This document shows positions 10,042 to 20,546 of a stretch of DNA of 36,479 nt, piece after piece. The position numbers and the translations under genes are program-made. The stretch's first letter is position 1. Every line of letters begins with the position of its first letter. The notes under the pieces were generated by a model. That model ran no database searches, had not been told where the DNA came from, and saw nothing but the letters and a program-made list of their open reading frames with translations. The stretch comes from Magnaporthiopsis rhizophila (lineage: Eukaryota; Ascomycota; Sordariomycetes; Magnaporthales; Magnaporthaceae), in the NCBI GenBank assembly GCA_003049465.1, contig PYSS01000210.1, forward strand, positions 1 to 36,479, written 5' to 3'.

Positions 10042-12092
10042 GCTGTTTTCAAAGCGACGGGGCTCAGAGCTGTCAGAAGGGTGATCTCTTGTAAATGTTT
10101 GTCCATTCTGTCTGTTTGAACGGGGTTCTAATTCCATTGATCTTCTCATTCACCTTCCCCTGAAAAATGTTCATACCGGGCCCACTGTTAGTAGCCGCTA
10201 GTTAAGGAACACGGCCGTGTTTGGTGTCCGGGCCACCAAAATGGCCAAAGCGCTATCGGCACGGGCACTAACAAGCCTGGCTTGTTTTGCTCTGGCTTCT
10301 TTCACCAACCACGTCGGCAAAGCAACTGGGTCAAAAAAAAAAAAAAAAAAAAAAAAGTTGATTTCCTATAAACGAACAGACTTTTAAAGGAGACCAAGGT
10401 GGGCTTTATGCGGTTTCAATATCTAACGGCGCCGCATTGGCTCCAAAAATCGATAGCCTGGGCTTCCGCCGGAAGAAGGTGCTAATTAATTATTGTAAGC
10501 ATTACAATAGGGAGACGGTGGGGCGTACGTGTACCAACCATGGCGGACCTTGGCTTCGGCATCCGGGGCAAAACGGCCGCCCGAATCGGCGGCCAGCACC
10601 AGCCAAGTTCGGCGGCGAATTTCCGCGGAACCTGCACTTTTATGGGAAAGTTTTGGACGAAACAAACGGTGGAGGGCGCCAACGTTTGGGGGAAAGGATG
10701 ATATGATACTGCCGTAACAAGAGCAGATACTGCGTGCTTGCTCACCAGCAGATCTTGAGCCTCCAGAGGCCTATGCCTATGCCTATCGGGATGGCGGCCG
10801 AGATCAACCAGGCCGCCAAAACGCCTATGCGCCGGCTCGGCGGAACGGAGGTGGTGTCTTCCGGCCTGGCGCATATCGTAGATTCTCTTATATCCAATTG
10901 GAACTAAATCACGATAAAAGAAGTGAATATAGGTATTATGGGGAGAAAAGAGGCGACAAGGCGGAAACGAGATGCCGGAAAAGAAAGCGAAATCGAGCCG
11001 CTTGGGTGAGGATGAAAAAAAAAGGATTCAACGAAAACATGATCAAATATATCCATGGGGAAAGCCAAAACATATATTAGGCCACAGCAAAAAATGTGCT
11101 GTTTAACGCTCCTTCCTCGTTTAGTTTCGGCAGGTCCTTGTCTGCCTCCGGTTACGGAAGTAGCAATGTAGCAGCCGTGCTCTGTTCCTCTTATTCAGCC
11201 CTGAAGGTTTTGGGCAGATTTGATCTTTCCCTTCTTCTTCTACTTTCTCCCGACAATGTCTCCGGCCTTCTTTTTAGCCTCCTTTTGTTGTTGTGTCCTT
11301 TCCTTGCAAATCTCTAGCTCTGGCTTCCCAAATTTCTCTGCCATTCTAAGCGAACTCTTTGTCTTCTCTTTATCATTTTTTTCTTATTGGGCCTCGTAGT
11401 CTGGCGCATAGCGGCGTTGGCTAAGCATAATTAACACGTTGGTCGAGGATGCAGAGCGTTTTTGAGATCCGAAAAGAAAACAAGCGAATAGCTTCCCTGA
11501 CAAAGACTTCGGCCCTCCGTGCACTGCCTTTTTTTTTCAGCGGATCCAGGCTTTTCGGGTTCTTCATTATGCTCATTCTTCTCCCCTCATTGTTCTAGAT
11601 TTTCTCCCCTTCGCCTCCTGCTCTGGAATAGGCGCTGGACAACGCCGGCGTTCGTTCGTAAAGATCATGGGTGCGTCCCCCCATGTGCGTGCGCCGAGGC
11701 TTCCTAGCACGGTTGGACGGAACCGCTTCCCCCAACCGCATGGATGAGCCTTAATTTGAAAGAGCCGAACTCTTTGTTCTTGTAGTAGCCCGGTCTCGTA
11801 CTCACAAAAGTATATGCAAAATGTCTATCCACCTAGGCTAAAGACTTTATTAATTAAACACCAGCTCTGATTGCGACAAAGCCGACATTCCTGGGTTTAG
11901 CAATCACTTTTCTTCTTCCCCGATCCACTTTAAAGGGACGCTATCTCGGGACATGGCATCTCGTTCATCATGTTCTTTTCTGGGGTAATCTCTAGCAAAA
12001 AGACGCCCAATGCACCACACACTAGCGACAAAACATCTTTGGTCTCGCTTTTGCAGCTAGCTGAGAGAAAAGAATAAAAAGAACCAAGCTCA
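10042..12092. other. Gene-poor spacer between LysM remnant and arp2
   Basis: No supportable gene. It holds a 24-base A run at 10333-10356 and normal-GC unique sequence. A lysine-rich minus-strand stretch (11344 down to 11240, 34 codons from an ATG) is flanked by stops and resembles nothing recognised. The right 300 bp probably hold the 3' UTR of arp2. Confidence 0.6.
10333..10356 (+). repeat. Poly(A) tract, 24 bases
   Basis: An uninterrupted run of 24 A following GGGTC. It could be a simple homopolymer or the tail of an old retroposed copy. No flanking duplication was recognised. Confidence 0.7.
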
Positions 12093-13437
12093 CTAGTTCC
12101 TAGGCCCCAGCTTCTCCAGCACCCGCGGCCCCTGCTCCTCCCACTCCTGCTTGGTGATCCACATGCTCTCCTTGTCGGCCATGATGTTGGCCAGGACGGC
12201 GCCGCCCAGAAACACCATGTGCCTGCGCCGGGGCGGGTCCTCTATCCTGACCTTGAACTTGCTGAGCCTCTCGGGGTTCCCTCCCAGGACCTTTGTCAGC
12301 CACAGCTGCTTGATCTCCTTCTCCAGGCGGGAGGGCAGTCCCGGGTACATGGAGCTGCCGCCCGAGAGCACGATGGCCTTGTACAGGGACGAGCGCACGT
12401 CGACGTCGGCGGCCTGGATGGTGTCGAACAGGAACTCGGCCATGCCCTTTTGTTCGCAGTCGACCAGGTGCGGCTGGAACAGGCACTCGGGGGCCTCGAA
12501 GCGCTCCGAGCCGACGCGGATGACGCGGCCGTCGGGCAGCGTGTAGCTCTCGACCAGCACCGTCGTCTCCTCGGACAGGCGCTTGTCGAGCTCGAGGTCG
12601 TAGGACACGTAGCAGAGCTTCTCCTTGATCTGCCTGACCGTCTCGAAGTCGGCCGTCCGGTTGAGGGCGTAGCCGCGGCGCAGGAGGAGGGCGATCAGGT
12701 TGCGGGTGACGTCGCGTCCGGCCACGTCCAGCCTCCGCGTGAGGTGGTTGAGCACGACCGACTCGTAGACGGGGACGATGTGGGTGACTCCGTCGCCCGA
12801 GTCGACGACGACGCCGGAGGAGAGGCCTGGGTGTTGTTGTTAGATTTTAATGCCCCACAAGGGAGGGGAGATGGGATACAGAGTAACGTACCCTGAGCGT
12901 ATAGAGCCAAAACGGCCTGAATGGCAACATAAACACCGCCGAATCCATAACGGTCAAACATGACCTCGCACATCTGCTCCCGGTTCTTGAGTGGGTTCAT
13001 GGGCGGCTCGGTGAGCAGGATCTTGCGGCCGCGCGGGTCGACCTTCATCTTCTCGAAAAAGGTGTAGTCCCAGAGGTGCTGCATGTCGTCCCACTTCTTG
13101 ACGATGCCGTTCTCCATCGGGTACGAGATCTGCAGCATGGTGCGGGCGGCCGAGGCGTCGTCGCCGCACATGATGTCCTTGATCTGCAGGCCGTCCATGC
13201 TGTCCCCCTTTTCCTCCGTCCGCAGGATCGGGCGCCCGACGATGGAGGGGAACTGGTGCTCGGGGAAGTTTTGCGCCGCGTAGCCGACCTTGAGGAAGCC
13301 GGTGCCGCCGTCGAGGACTGGGGAGGGGGTTAGCAGTTAACAGGGCAGTTGCAAGCTGGAGGCGGTTGGCACGGGGTGGTGCCTGATGCCGGGTCGGCGG
13401 CGGCGGCGGTCGTACCTATGGGCGGAGGAGACGCCAT
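12093..13437 (-). CDS. arp2: Actin-related protein 2 (Arp2/3 complex subunit)
   Basis: Three exons: 13437-13416 (22 nt), 13317-12892 and 12826-12093, with introns of 98 and 65 nt (GTACGA...CCCCAG; GTACGT...ACCCAG). The sum is 1182 nt, 393 residues, the usual Arp2 length. The short first exon gives MASPPPI and joins to VLDGGTGFLKVGY, the phosphate-1 loop. The second nucleotide loop DSGDGVTHIVPVYE and the C-terminal LSGGSSMYPG are present. Long blocks such as YPMENGIVKKWDDMQHLWDY and LLTEPPMNPLKNREQM are Arp2-like and distinguish it from actin and Arp3. Arp2 pairs with Arp3 to nucleate branched actin at endocytic patches and hyphal tips. The frame is intact and the gene looks functional. Confidence 0.95.
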
Positions 13438-13911
13438 TGTTTCGGCAGAAGGGAGATGTAGAACGGAACGAAAGGCAGTGTCGGCAGGTCAGGTCGCGGC
13501 GGCGGCAGCGGCTGCTACGGGTGGGAATGGCAGCTGCCAAGGTGGACGAGGTGTTTGTGCAAGGGGGCAGGCAGTCCAAGGAGAGGAGCTGGCGTCGTCT
13601 GGTCTTGCAGCGTTGCGAGGTCGATTGGACTGGTGGGGTCGCCAACCTGCGTCAGCGTTTGGAGCTGGGCTGTGGCTGAACTTGGTGGCTGTTGCTGTCG
13701 GTGGGCCAGGGGAGATTGAGCACAGACCAATGACGACAAGCGAGCACGTTTCTATGTAAATGAGGAGCTGCTTCATAATGGCACGTCCAAAGTGCGCACA
13801 AGATTGATGGAAGTATATGTATGCATGCCAAAATAAAATGCAGCAAATGCTCTGATCGCATCTAACTATTTACGAAACCCTTTAAATACTATCACGCCCC
13901 GTCTCGGTCTA
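13438..13911. other. Intergenic spacer, arp2 promoter and rib1 3' flank
   Basis: 474 bp with no gene. The arp2-proximal half is CCG/CAG-rich on the minus strand, and overlapping short frames there are composition effects. Confidence 0.6.
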
Positions 13912-15489
13912 TCAAGGGATTGCGCTAGAGTCCAACATATGGCCCATCTTTTCGATCTGTATCACGGTGAAGAAAAAAACATAGAGTTAGTGACAAGCAA
14001 ACGGACATCGAATAGCGGAGAAACATACCTTGGTCTTTAAATACCCCTCAACCTCCTTACTCCTAAACCCGCCCCTCCCCCTCCACGAAAGCGGTACCAT
14101 AGCGACCCTCTCCTTAACAACCACCTCCCTGTTGGGCCCCTCAACGGCCCGGATCTTGTCCGGGTTGTTGGTCAGCAGCCGGATGTCGCGCTGGCCCAGG
14201 TCACGCAGGATGGCCGTGGCGAGGCCGTAGCTGCGCGCGTCGGCCGGGTGCCGCAGCAGCAGGTTGGCCTCGACCGTGTCGGACCCCAGGTCCTGCAGGT
14301 TGTACGCCTTCAGCTTCTCGCCCAGCCCGATGCCGCGCCCCTCCTGCCGCAGGTAGATGATGATGCCGCCGCCGCTTTCGGGGAGCGACATGAGCCTGGC
14401 CGCTTCGTCCAGCTGCTCGCCGCAGTCGCAGCGCGCCGACCAGGCCGTCTCGCCCGTGTAGCACTCGCTGTGGATGCGGACGAGCGGGATCTGCGTCTGA
14501 GCCGGTGTGCCTGCTGTACTTGCGCCCGCACCCACAGCAGAAGCATCTTGCCCACTCGTCGTTCTGCCAGGGTACAGAACACCCGTGTACGCGCCGCGAA
14601 TCATGCGGTCCATCTCCGTCTCGCCCGGCCGGGGCGCGTCGAGGCTGCTGCTGCGAATGCTGTTGCCAAACACGATGGCCAGGTGCTCCTTGTCGTCCAC
14701 GTTGTTCTTGTACAGGTGCAGGAACATTTGCGGCGCGGGGTGGAGCAGCCCGCTACTGCTGCTGCTGCTGTCGCTACCAGGAATGACGGTGGGGATGCGC
14801 GCGCGCACGATGCACTGCACCTCGGGGAGGGTCTCGAGTAGGCGTGGCCGCTTGGAGCCGCAGCCGCCGCCGGAAGACAGGGTGCTGTCGACGGGCACGC
14901 CTGGCGGCACCGACGTCGTGGGTGTTGCCGTGCCGGGCGTTCCGGGCGGTGTGAAGGCCGGGGAGAGCAAGGAAGGCGGAGGAGGCAGCGGCGACTGCGA
15001 CGGGTCTTGTCTTGCGGGGTGGGTTCCCAGGGCTTCGCGCAGGAGGGAGGCTGATGGTCTGTCGGAGTGGTGTTGTGGGACGGGCGTCTGGCGGCGATCA
15101 AGGGATGTCTCGTCGCCGCTCGAGACGTCCTCGTTGGCGGCGGCGGCGGTGGCGGCGCTGGGTCGGGTGGGGGGCGAGTAGAAGGACGGGAGTTTGCCGG
15201 CGGCCTCCGGCCCGGTCTCGGAATCGGTCTCGGCCTGCCATTTCTGCCCCGCCGACGTCGGGGGATGATCCATCAGGGGCATCCGGTCGGGCCGGCCGCT
15301 GCGATTGGGAAAGCTGGAAAGCCAGGTCAGCGAGGGCTGTCTCGGCAATGGCGCCGAACACGGCGGGTGGTCCACGCCTGAGAGCATCTTCGTTGCGAAA
15401 AGGGTGGAGCCGAGGAAATCGCAGTTCGGCAAAAGGAGAGGGGTCGGATCTGATTTGTGTACCTTGAACGATGGAAGAGATCGAGGCAA
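13912..15489 (-). CDS. rib1: GTP cyclohydrolase II, first step of riboflavin synthesis
   Basis: Two exons: 15489-14029 and 13956-13912, with a 72-nt intron (GTATGT...ATACAG). Joining restores the fungal ending GYLKTKIEKMGH. The total is 525 residues at most. The enzyme opens GTP to a diamino-pyrimidinone phosphate, formate and pyrophosphate. Zinc ligands are visible as C343, C354 and C356 in ECYTGETAWSARCDC, followed by RQEGRGIGL (381 on) and DTVEANLLLRHP. The first about 220 residues are Pro/Ser-rich and poorly ordered, as in other filamentous fungi. The start is uncertain: the ATG at 15387 (MLSGVDHP) is an alternative, and bases 15462-15388 (GTACAC...ACGAAG, 75 nt) could be an in-frame 5' intron. 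Confidence 0.93.
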
Positions 15490-16273
15490 TCGGCGCTACA
15501 GTCGCGGGAGAGTTGGCGGAATAAAAAGGATATAGGCGTCTTCGTCGACGGGTCGCTCTTTCGTCAGCGGCAGAGGTTTCCAGGTTTGCGCAGGGTGTCG
15601 GGAGCCGGAGATTTGGTTCGTGTCCGAGGCACAGGAGCCGTGACAGGAGCCGCCCCTGCCTGACAGAGGGCGGTGCGGGATTAGTCAGGCGCTGGATGCG
15701 ATGACAAAATGCCGGGCCAGCCGAACCACCCCCGGGTTCATCCAGGGGCTTTTCTTTTGCTGCTTTCCACACATTTCCTTGCCCATGGTTTTATTTGGTA
15801 GTTTTTCACCCAAGAACCCCCGATGGGCATCCACATTCGTAATCGCCTGTTGTTCACTAATCGTTCGTAAAAGCTCACAGGCTCGGTTGCAGTCAGCTGT
15901 CAAAAGCTACCGCGCGCGTTCCCAGAAGCCACTAGCGTGCCGCAATTGGCTTCCCCGCCTGTCGCTGAGGTATTCGCGCGTCCGATCCTGGACTGGCATT
16001 CCGCTCAAAGGGGAACCAAAAAAAGCAACGTCAATGTCAAGGCCTCAACCCCTTATACAATTCCGAGCTGTATTGACCTGGCGGCGAAATCACTCAAACC
16101 CCTCCAAGTATTCTGGCATTTGCATTATCCTTTTCAAATCCCGCTTTTGGTGCGCGTTCCCGTCTATCCATTGCCTTCTATCGTCCTGGTCCAAGTGTTT
16201 CTTTTTTTCTTTGGGTTTCTCATCCCATTTACTCCTGAACAAATGTCCGACCACACCACCACTACTCCTTGGC
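15490..16273. other. Intergenic spacer, rib1 promoter and ade12 3' flank
   Basis: 784 bp with no supportable gene. Plus-strand frames that run from here into 16300-16900 are antisense to ade12. It has moderate GC with several T-rich tracts (16195-16215). Confidence 0.55.
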
Positions 16274-18177
16274 TCAGCGGTAGATCATGTCGTCGCGGCT
16301 CGGCCCGGTGCCGATCCAAGACACCTTGACACCGACGTACTGCTCGATGAACTCGACGTAGGCGCGCGCCTGGGCGGGCAGGTCCTCAAACTTCTTGACG
16401 GCCGTGGTGGGCGTGTTCCAGCCCTCAAACTCCTTGTACACCACCTGCAGCCGCTCCAGCAGGCCCAGGTCGGCGGGGAAGTAGTCGAGGTCCTGGTCCG
16501 TGACCGGGTCGCGGTAGGCGACGGCCACGCGGATGGCCGGGAACGAGTCCAGCACGTCCAGCTTGGTCAGGTTGAGCGCCGTGTAGTGGTTGACGGCGGC
16601 CGAGTACTTGACCACGACCAGATCCAGCCAGCCGCAGCGCCGCTTGCGGCCCGTGCTGACCCCCCACTCGCGGCCGACCTCCTGAAGCTTGGTGCCGATC
16701 TCACCCTCGTCCTCCGTCTTGAAGATGCCGTCGCCTACCCTTGTCGTGTAGGCCTTAACGACGCCGACGATGCTGTCGATCTTGCGCGGGTTGATGGCGA
16801 GGCCCGAGATGATGCCGCCGAGGCAGGGGTTGCTGCTGGTGACATAGGGGTAGGTGCCGTAATCGATGTCGAGCTGTGTCACCGTGTCAGTCGGCCCATC
16901 GGCATGAGGAGGGTTGCGCGGTAAAAGCTGGACTCACCATCAGGGCGTTTGCGCCCTCGATAAGGATCTTGCTGTTCCGGTCCTGCACATCCTTGATGAA
17001 CTTGACGGCGTCGACGACGTAGTTGCCGAGCTCCTTGCGGTACTCCTAGAAGCAGGGGAGAGAAGCCAAGTCAGCATGTCAATATTCTCTGTGGATCAAG
17101 GTCTGACACATACCCTGAACCGGCCAATCTCCTCCTCAACGTCATACTTGAGCAGATCGCCGAACCGCTTCTTATAGCCGTCGGCGAGCTGGCGCAGCTT
17201 CCTCTCAAAGACCTCCTCGTCAAAGATCTCGGCAATACGGACGCCACTCCGGGACTGCGACGGCAGGAAGAGTATTAGCGCCACACAAGCACCCCAATGA
17301 CTCGCCCACACAAAGCTGAAGCAGCACAACTCACAGCCTTGGTGCTGTACGACGGCCCAATGCCCCTTCCGGTGGTGCCAATCTTGCGGGCGCCCAGCTC
17401 GACCTCCTCGAGGCCGTCGACGGCGGCGTGCAGGTCAAAGTTGACCTGGCAGCGGTCCGAGACGAAGATGCGGTCGCGTACGCCGGCCAGGCCCTTTTCC
17501 TCGAGGCCCTTGAGCTCCTTGAAGAAGCTGGGGACGTGGAAGACGACGCCGGAGCCGATGAGGTTCTTGCACTTTGGGTTGATCAGGCCCGAGGGGAGGA
17601 GGTGGAAGCTGTACGAGACGCCGTTGGCGACGATGGAGTGGCCGGCGTTGTGGCCGCCCTGGAGCGAGGATGCGACATGTCAGCCGACGTTCGTTCGAGC
17701 GACATCATTCTTGAGGGTGTAGACCGGGATCCAACGTACAGCAGCTCTGGCGCAAAACTCGACCGACGGGCAGAGGATGTCGGTCAGTTTGCCCTTGCCT
17801 GGCGGGCGCAAGATCGGCCGAGGTTAGTCACAGGCACTGGATTCGAGGGATCGCGGGCGGAGTGTGTTCCGGCACGTCGCGGGATGGCATTGGTTGGCGT
17901 ACCTTCATCGCTGTTGTTTCGCAATGCGTCACGTTAGACCGTCAGTCAAGCAATTGCTATAGGTTACAGCCGTGTATGCGCCTGCCAAACGCATCACAGC
18001 GCAGCGCATTGCATCGCGTGCGCTGGCGTCGCGTCAGGCCCAGGTTTGGCGGGGTCCTCCTGTCTGGTCGCTTGCGTCTCCCCGCTCCGCCGACTTCGGA
18101 GACTGGCTAGAAGGGGAGAAGAAAAAGAAGAAAAAGAAGACTTACCCCCATTGGGCCCCGAGAATGATGGTAGCCAT
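16274..18177 (-). CDS. ade12: Adenylosuccinate synthetase with an 8-nt microexon
   Basis: Seven exons: 18177-18146, 17910-17903, 17798-17740, 17658-17335, 17254-17114, 17045-16938 and 16873-16274. They sum to 1272 nt, 423 residues, the normal family length. Introns are 235, 104, 81, 80, 68 and 64 nt, all GT-AG. Exon 2 is only 8 nt (CGATGAAG) and supplies the catalytic Asp-Glu of WGDEGKGK (residues 10-17). GGHNAGH (34-40) carries the catalytic His, GTTGRGIGPSYSTKA closes exon 4, EGANALM/LDIDYGTYP spans the last junction, and NLTKLD is the guanine-recognition motif. The enzyme joins aspartate to IMP using GTP, committing IMP to AMP. Intron 1 has a strong pyrimidine tract (minus strand) just after the donor. 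Confidence 0.95.
17903..17910 (-). other. 8-nt microexon of ade12
   Basis: Minus-strand context ACAACAG|CGATGAAG|GTACGC. Together with the flanking exons (TGG GG / GC AAG GGC) it encodes G-D-E-G. Skipping it would delete Asp-Glu from the P-loop-like WGDEGKGK motif and shift the frame. Confidence 0.9.
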
Positions 18178-18656
18178 GATGGCTCGACAGTGGCTGGGCG
18201 AGGCGAAAAGGAGTCAAGTTCGAGGAGAATCCCGAGGTTCAAAAATCAGGGCGGCAGACGAGATTCTGGGAGGGAGCGAGTCGCAACCGAGCTCGGAAGG
18301 TCGTGGAGCTGTGACGCATTCAACTCATACAATTTGTTGATATCGGCGGTGCTGCAGGGGTAATTTTTTTCTTCTTTTTTACCCGGCTATCGGTTGCCTT
18401 TCCTCATGCTTTCGATAAGCTGGCGGCATTGGTGGGGTTCAATGGAGCTTCACCTGCTGTCACTCTAGGCACTCGACCCTTAAGGATGCGTCAAGCCGAC
18501 TCGGCACAAATTAAATGCCTCGTTTTTAGTCATAGCCAGACAGATTCGATTCGACAAACAATGAGATATCAAAAGCGATCACTCGAGTGCTGTATTGTAT
18601 TGAGTGTGTCATAGCAAAGCCCAAGCCGTCTCGTCTCGTCTACCTAGTTTTCATGC
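18178..18656. other. Intergenic spacer, ade12 promoter and WW-gene 3' flank
   Basis: 479 bp of moderate GC. No gene or recognisable RNA seen. Confidence 0.55.
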
Positions 18657-20546
18657 TCAGTCGTCGTAGTCATCATCCCCGCCATACGTCTCTTCGTACT
18701 CCTCAATGTACTCCTGCCGCGCCTCCTCGAGCTCCTCCATGTCGCTGCTGCTCGCGTCCGAGTCCTGCGCCGCCGCCAGCGCATCCTCGTACCGCTCGCG
18801 CGCCTCGCGCACCTCGTCGCGGTCGTCCTCCGACACGCGGTTGCCGTCCACGTCGCGCGTCCCCAGCACCGGCGGCGGCAGGTCCGGGTCCTGCACGTAC
18901 GAGAGCTGGCCCACCTCGGGCTGCTGCTGCGCCGGCGGCGCCTGGTTGTAGTAGTAGTGGTTGTGCACCTCGGTCGGTGCCGCCTCGGCCGCGAACGCTG
19001 GTGGCGGGGGAGCTGCGGCAGCTTCGGCAGCCTTCTTCTTCTTCTCCTCGTCAGAGTCGTCGTCATCTGTGGGGTGGTGCGAACAAACGCCTTGTTAGCA
19101 ACCAAGTGCCATGTACGATGGATGATAATAAAAGAAAACTGCCGGAACTTACGCAGTGCGTTGGCGATCAGGGCACCACCGAGAGCACCGGCGGCCAGAC
19201 CTCCTGCAGCGCCCAAGAGCATGCCGCTGCCGGCGCTCATGCCCTTCTTCGGCTCGCCCGCCGCCTTGGTGCCGGGCGCCGCCGGCGCGCCGCCGTACGG
19301 GTTCCCGCCAGGCTGACCCGGAGACGGGCCGCCGGGTGGAGGTGCTCCGTACGGCGAGGGAGCAGCAGCGGGCGGACCTCCCGGGCCAGGAGCAGCGGCA
19401 CCGGCAAAGTAGCCAGCCGCCGCGCCGCCAGCCGCGGCCGCGCCATAGGGCGCCGCCGGGGAACCATAACCGCCAGGAGCGGGCGCGCCGCCGTAGGGCT
19501 GGTAGGGAGCAGCAGCAGCAAACTGGCCGGGAGGAGCTCCGTAGGGGCCGGCTCCCGGGTTGGGAGAGCTGTAGGCCGAGTAGCCGCCAGGACCGGTGCT
19601 GATACTGTCACCTCCTGGAGACGAGGTGAAGCCTCCCGGAGAAGGGGTATAGTTGCTAGGACTGGGAGACGCATACCCCATGGGCGGCTTGAAGTCGCGG
19701 CTTCCTTCGCCGCCTGGAGCAGCAGCAGGCGGGGCACCGGGCTGGCTACCATAGGGCACCGGCGGGGGTGCTCCCGGGACGCCAGCGGGCGGTGCTGGCG
19801 GCGGCGGCGGCGGCGGGGCGGCGGGCGCTTCCCACTGGGTCTTGCCGGTGGCCGTCTCGACATAGTAGGGCCGCTGCGAGGCTTGGTCGAAATGCGAGGT
19901 CCAGCCGGGCGGCAGCTGTGGCTGACTCGACGGCGGGGGCGGGGGAGGGGGCGGGGCAAAGGCGGGAGGTTCCCATTGCGTCTTGCCCGTGGCCGTCTCG
20001 ATGTAGTACGGCCTCTGCGAGCTGGGGTCAAACTGAGACGTCCAGCCGGGCGGCAGCTGGGGCTGGCCTGGCGGACCTGCCGCGCCGGGCGGCGGAGGGC
20101 CTCCAGGCTGGCCCAGGTACGGGTTGCCGTATGGCTGCGGCGGCTGCTGGCCGTAGGGCGCCGGCGCGCCGTAGGGTGCGCCGTACATTTGTTGTTTCTG
20201 GTCCGGCTGCTGCGCTGCGGCTGCCGGGTATGGAGGAGGGGCGGTAGTGGGTGTGTTGGCTCCCTGAGGTGCGTCCGGGGCACGCGTGTCGGAGGCCTTT
20301 TTATCAGGAGCTGGAGGTGTGGGGTGGGCGTGGCGTTGTCAGCACATGCTTGGCTCAACCGGCCGCATTGGTAGGCCCGAGTTTGGGGTCGAACGCACCA
20401 GGAGCAGCAGCAGGCGGCTCTTCCTTCTTTGGTTCCTGCGGCTTTGGTTCCTGCGGCTTTGGTGCCTCTGGCACCGGTTCCTCCTTCTTGTCGAAAGCGA
20501 GCTTGAGCTCGTCAAGCTCCTTCTGGAGCTTTTTGAAAAAGGACAT
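18657..20546 (-). CDS. Two-WW-domain, Pro/Gly/Tyr-rich protein with glycine-zipper segment
   Basis: Three exons: 20546-20360, 20310-19153 and 19066-18657. Introns are 49 nt (GTTGAG...CTCCAG, branch GTGCTGACAA) and 86 nt (GTAAGT...CCACAG). The product is 584 residues. Residues 1-60 are charged (MSFFKKLQKELDELKLAF, then KPQEP repeats). Two near-identical WW domains lie at about 148-178 and 195-225 (LPPGWTS...RPYYxETATGKTQWE). About 200 residues rich in PYGAP/GGYG-type repeats follow, then a Gly/Ala hydrophobic stretch near 418-447 with GxxxG spacing, and a final acidic, Lys-rich tail with a short His/Tyr run. WW domains bind PPxY-type ligands, which this protein itself contains in quantity. Function unknown; homologues are annotated only as WW-domain proteins. 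The start was chosen at MSFFKKL because the upstream in-frame extension looks like 5' UTR. Confidence 0.85.

Noticed and set aside
10042..10356. Possible SINE-like retroposon ending in the A24 tract
   Set aside because: No A/B box promoter, no flanking target duplication and no second copy in the window.
12219..12896. Plus-strand open frame of 225 codons opposite arp2
   Set aside because: Shadow of the conserved Arp2 exon; composition-driven and without family features.
15701..16924. Plus-strand open frame of 407 codons
   Set aside because: Its second half is antisense to the last ade12 exon and its first half is promoter-like spacer; no recognisable domain.
18587..20374. Very long plus-strand open frame (about 595 codons), Arg/Ala-rich
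   Set aside because: It is antisense to the WW-domain gene. GC-rich Pro/Gly codons leave the opposite strand open. No domain, and the minus strand has clear WW domains and splice sites.
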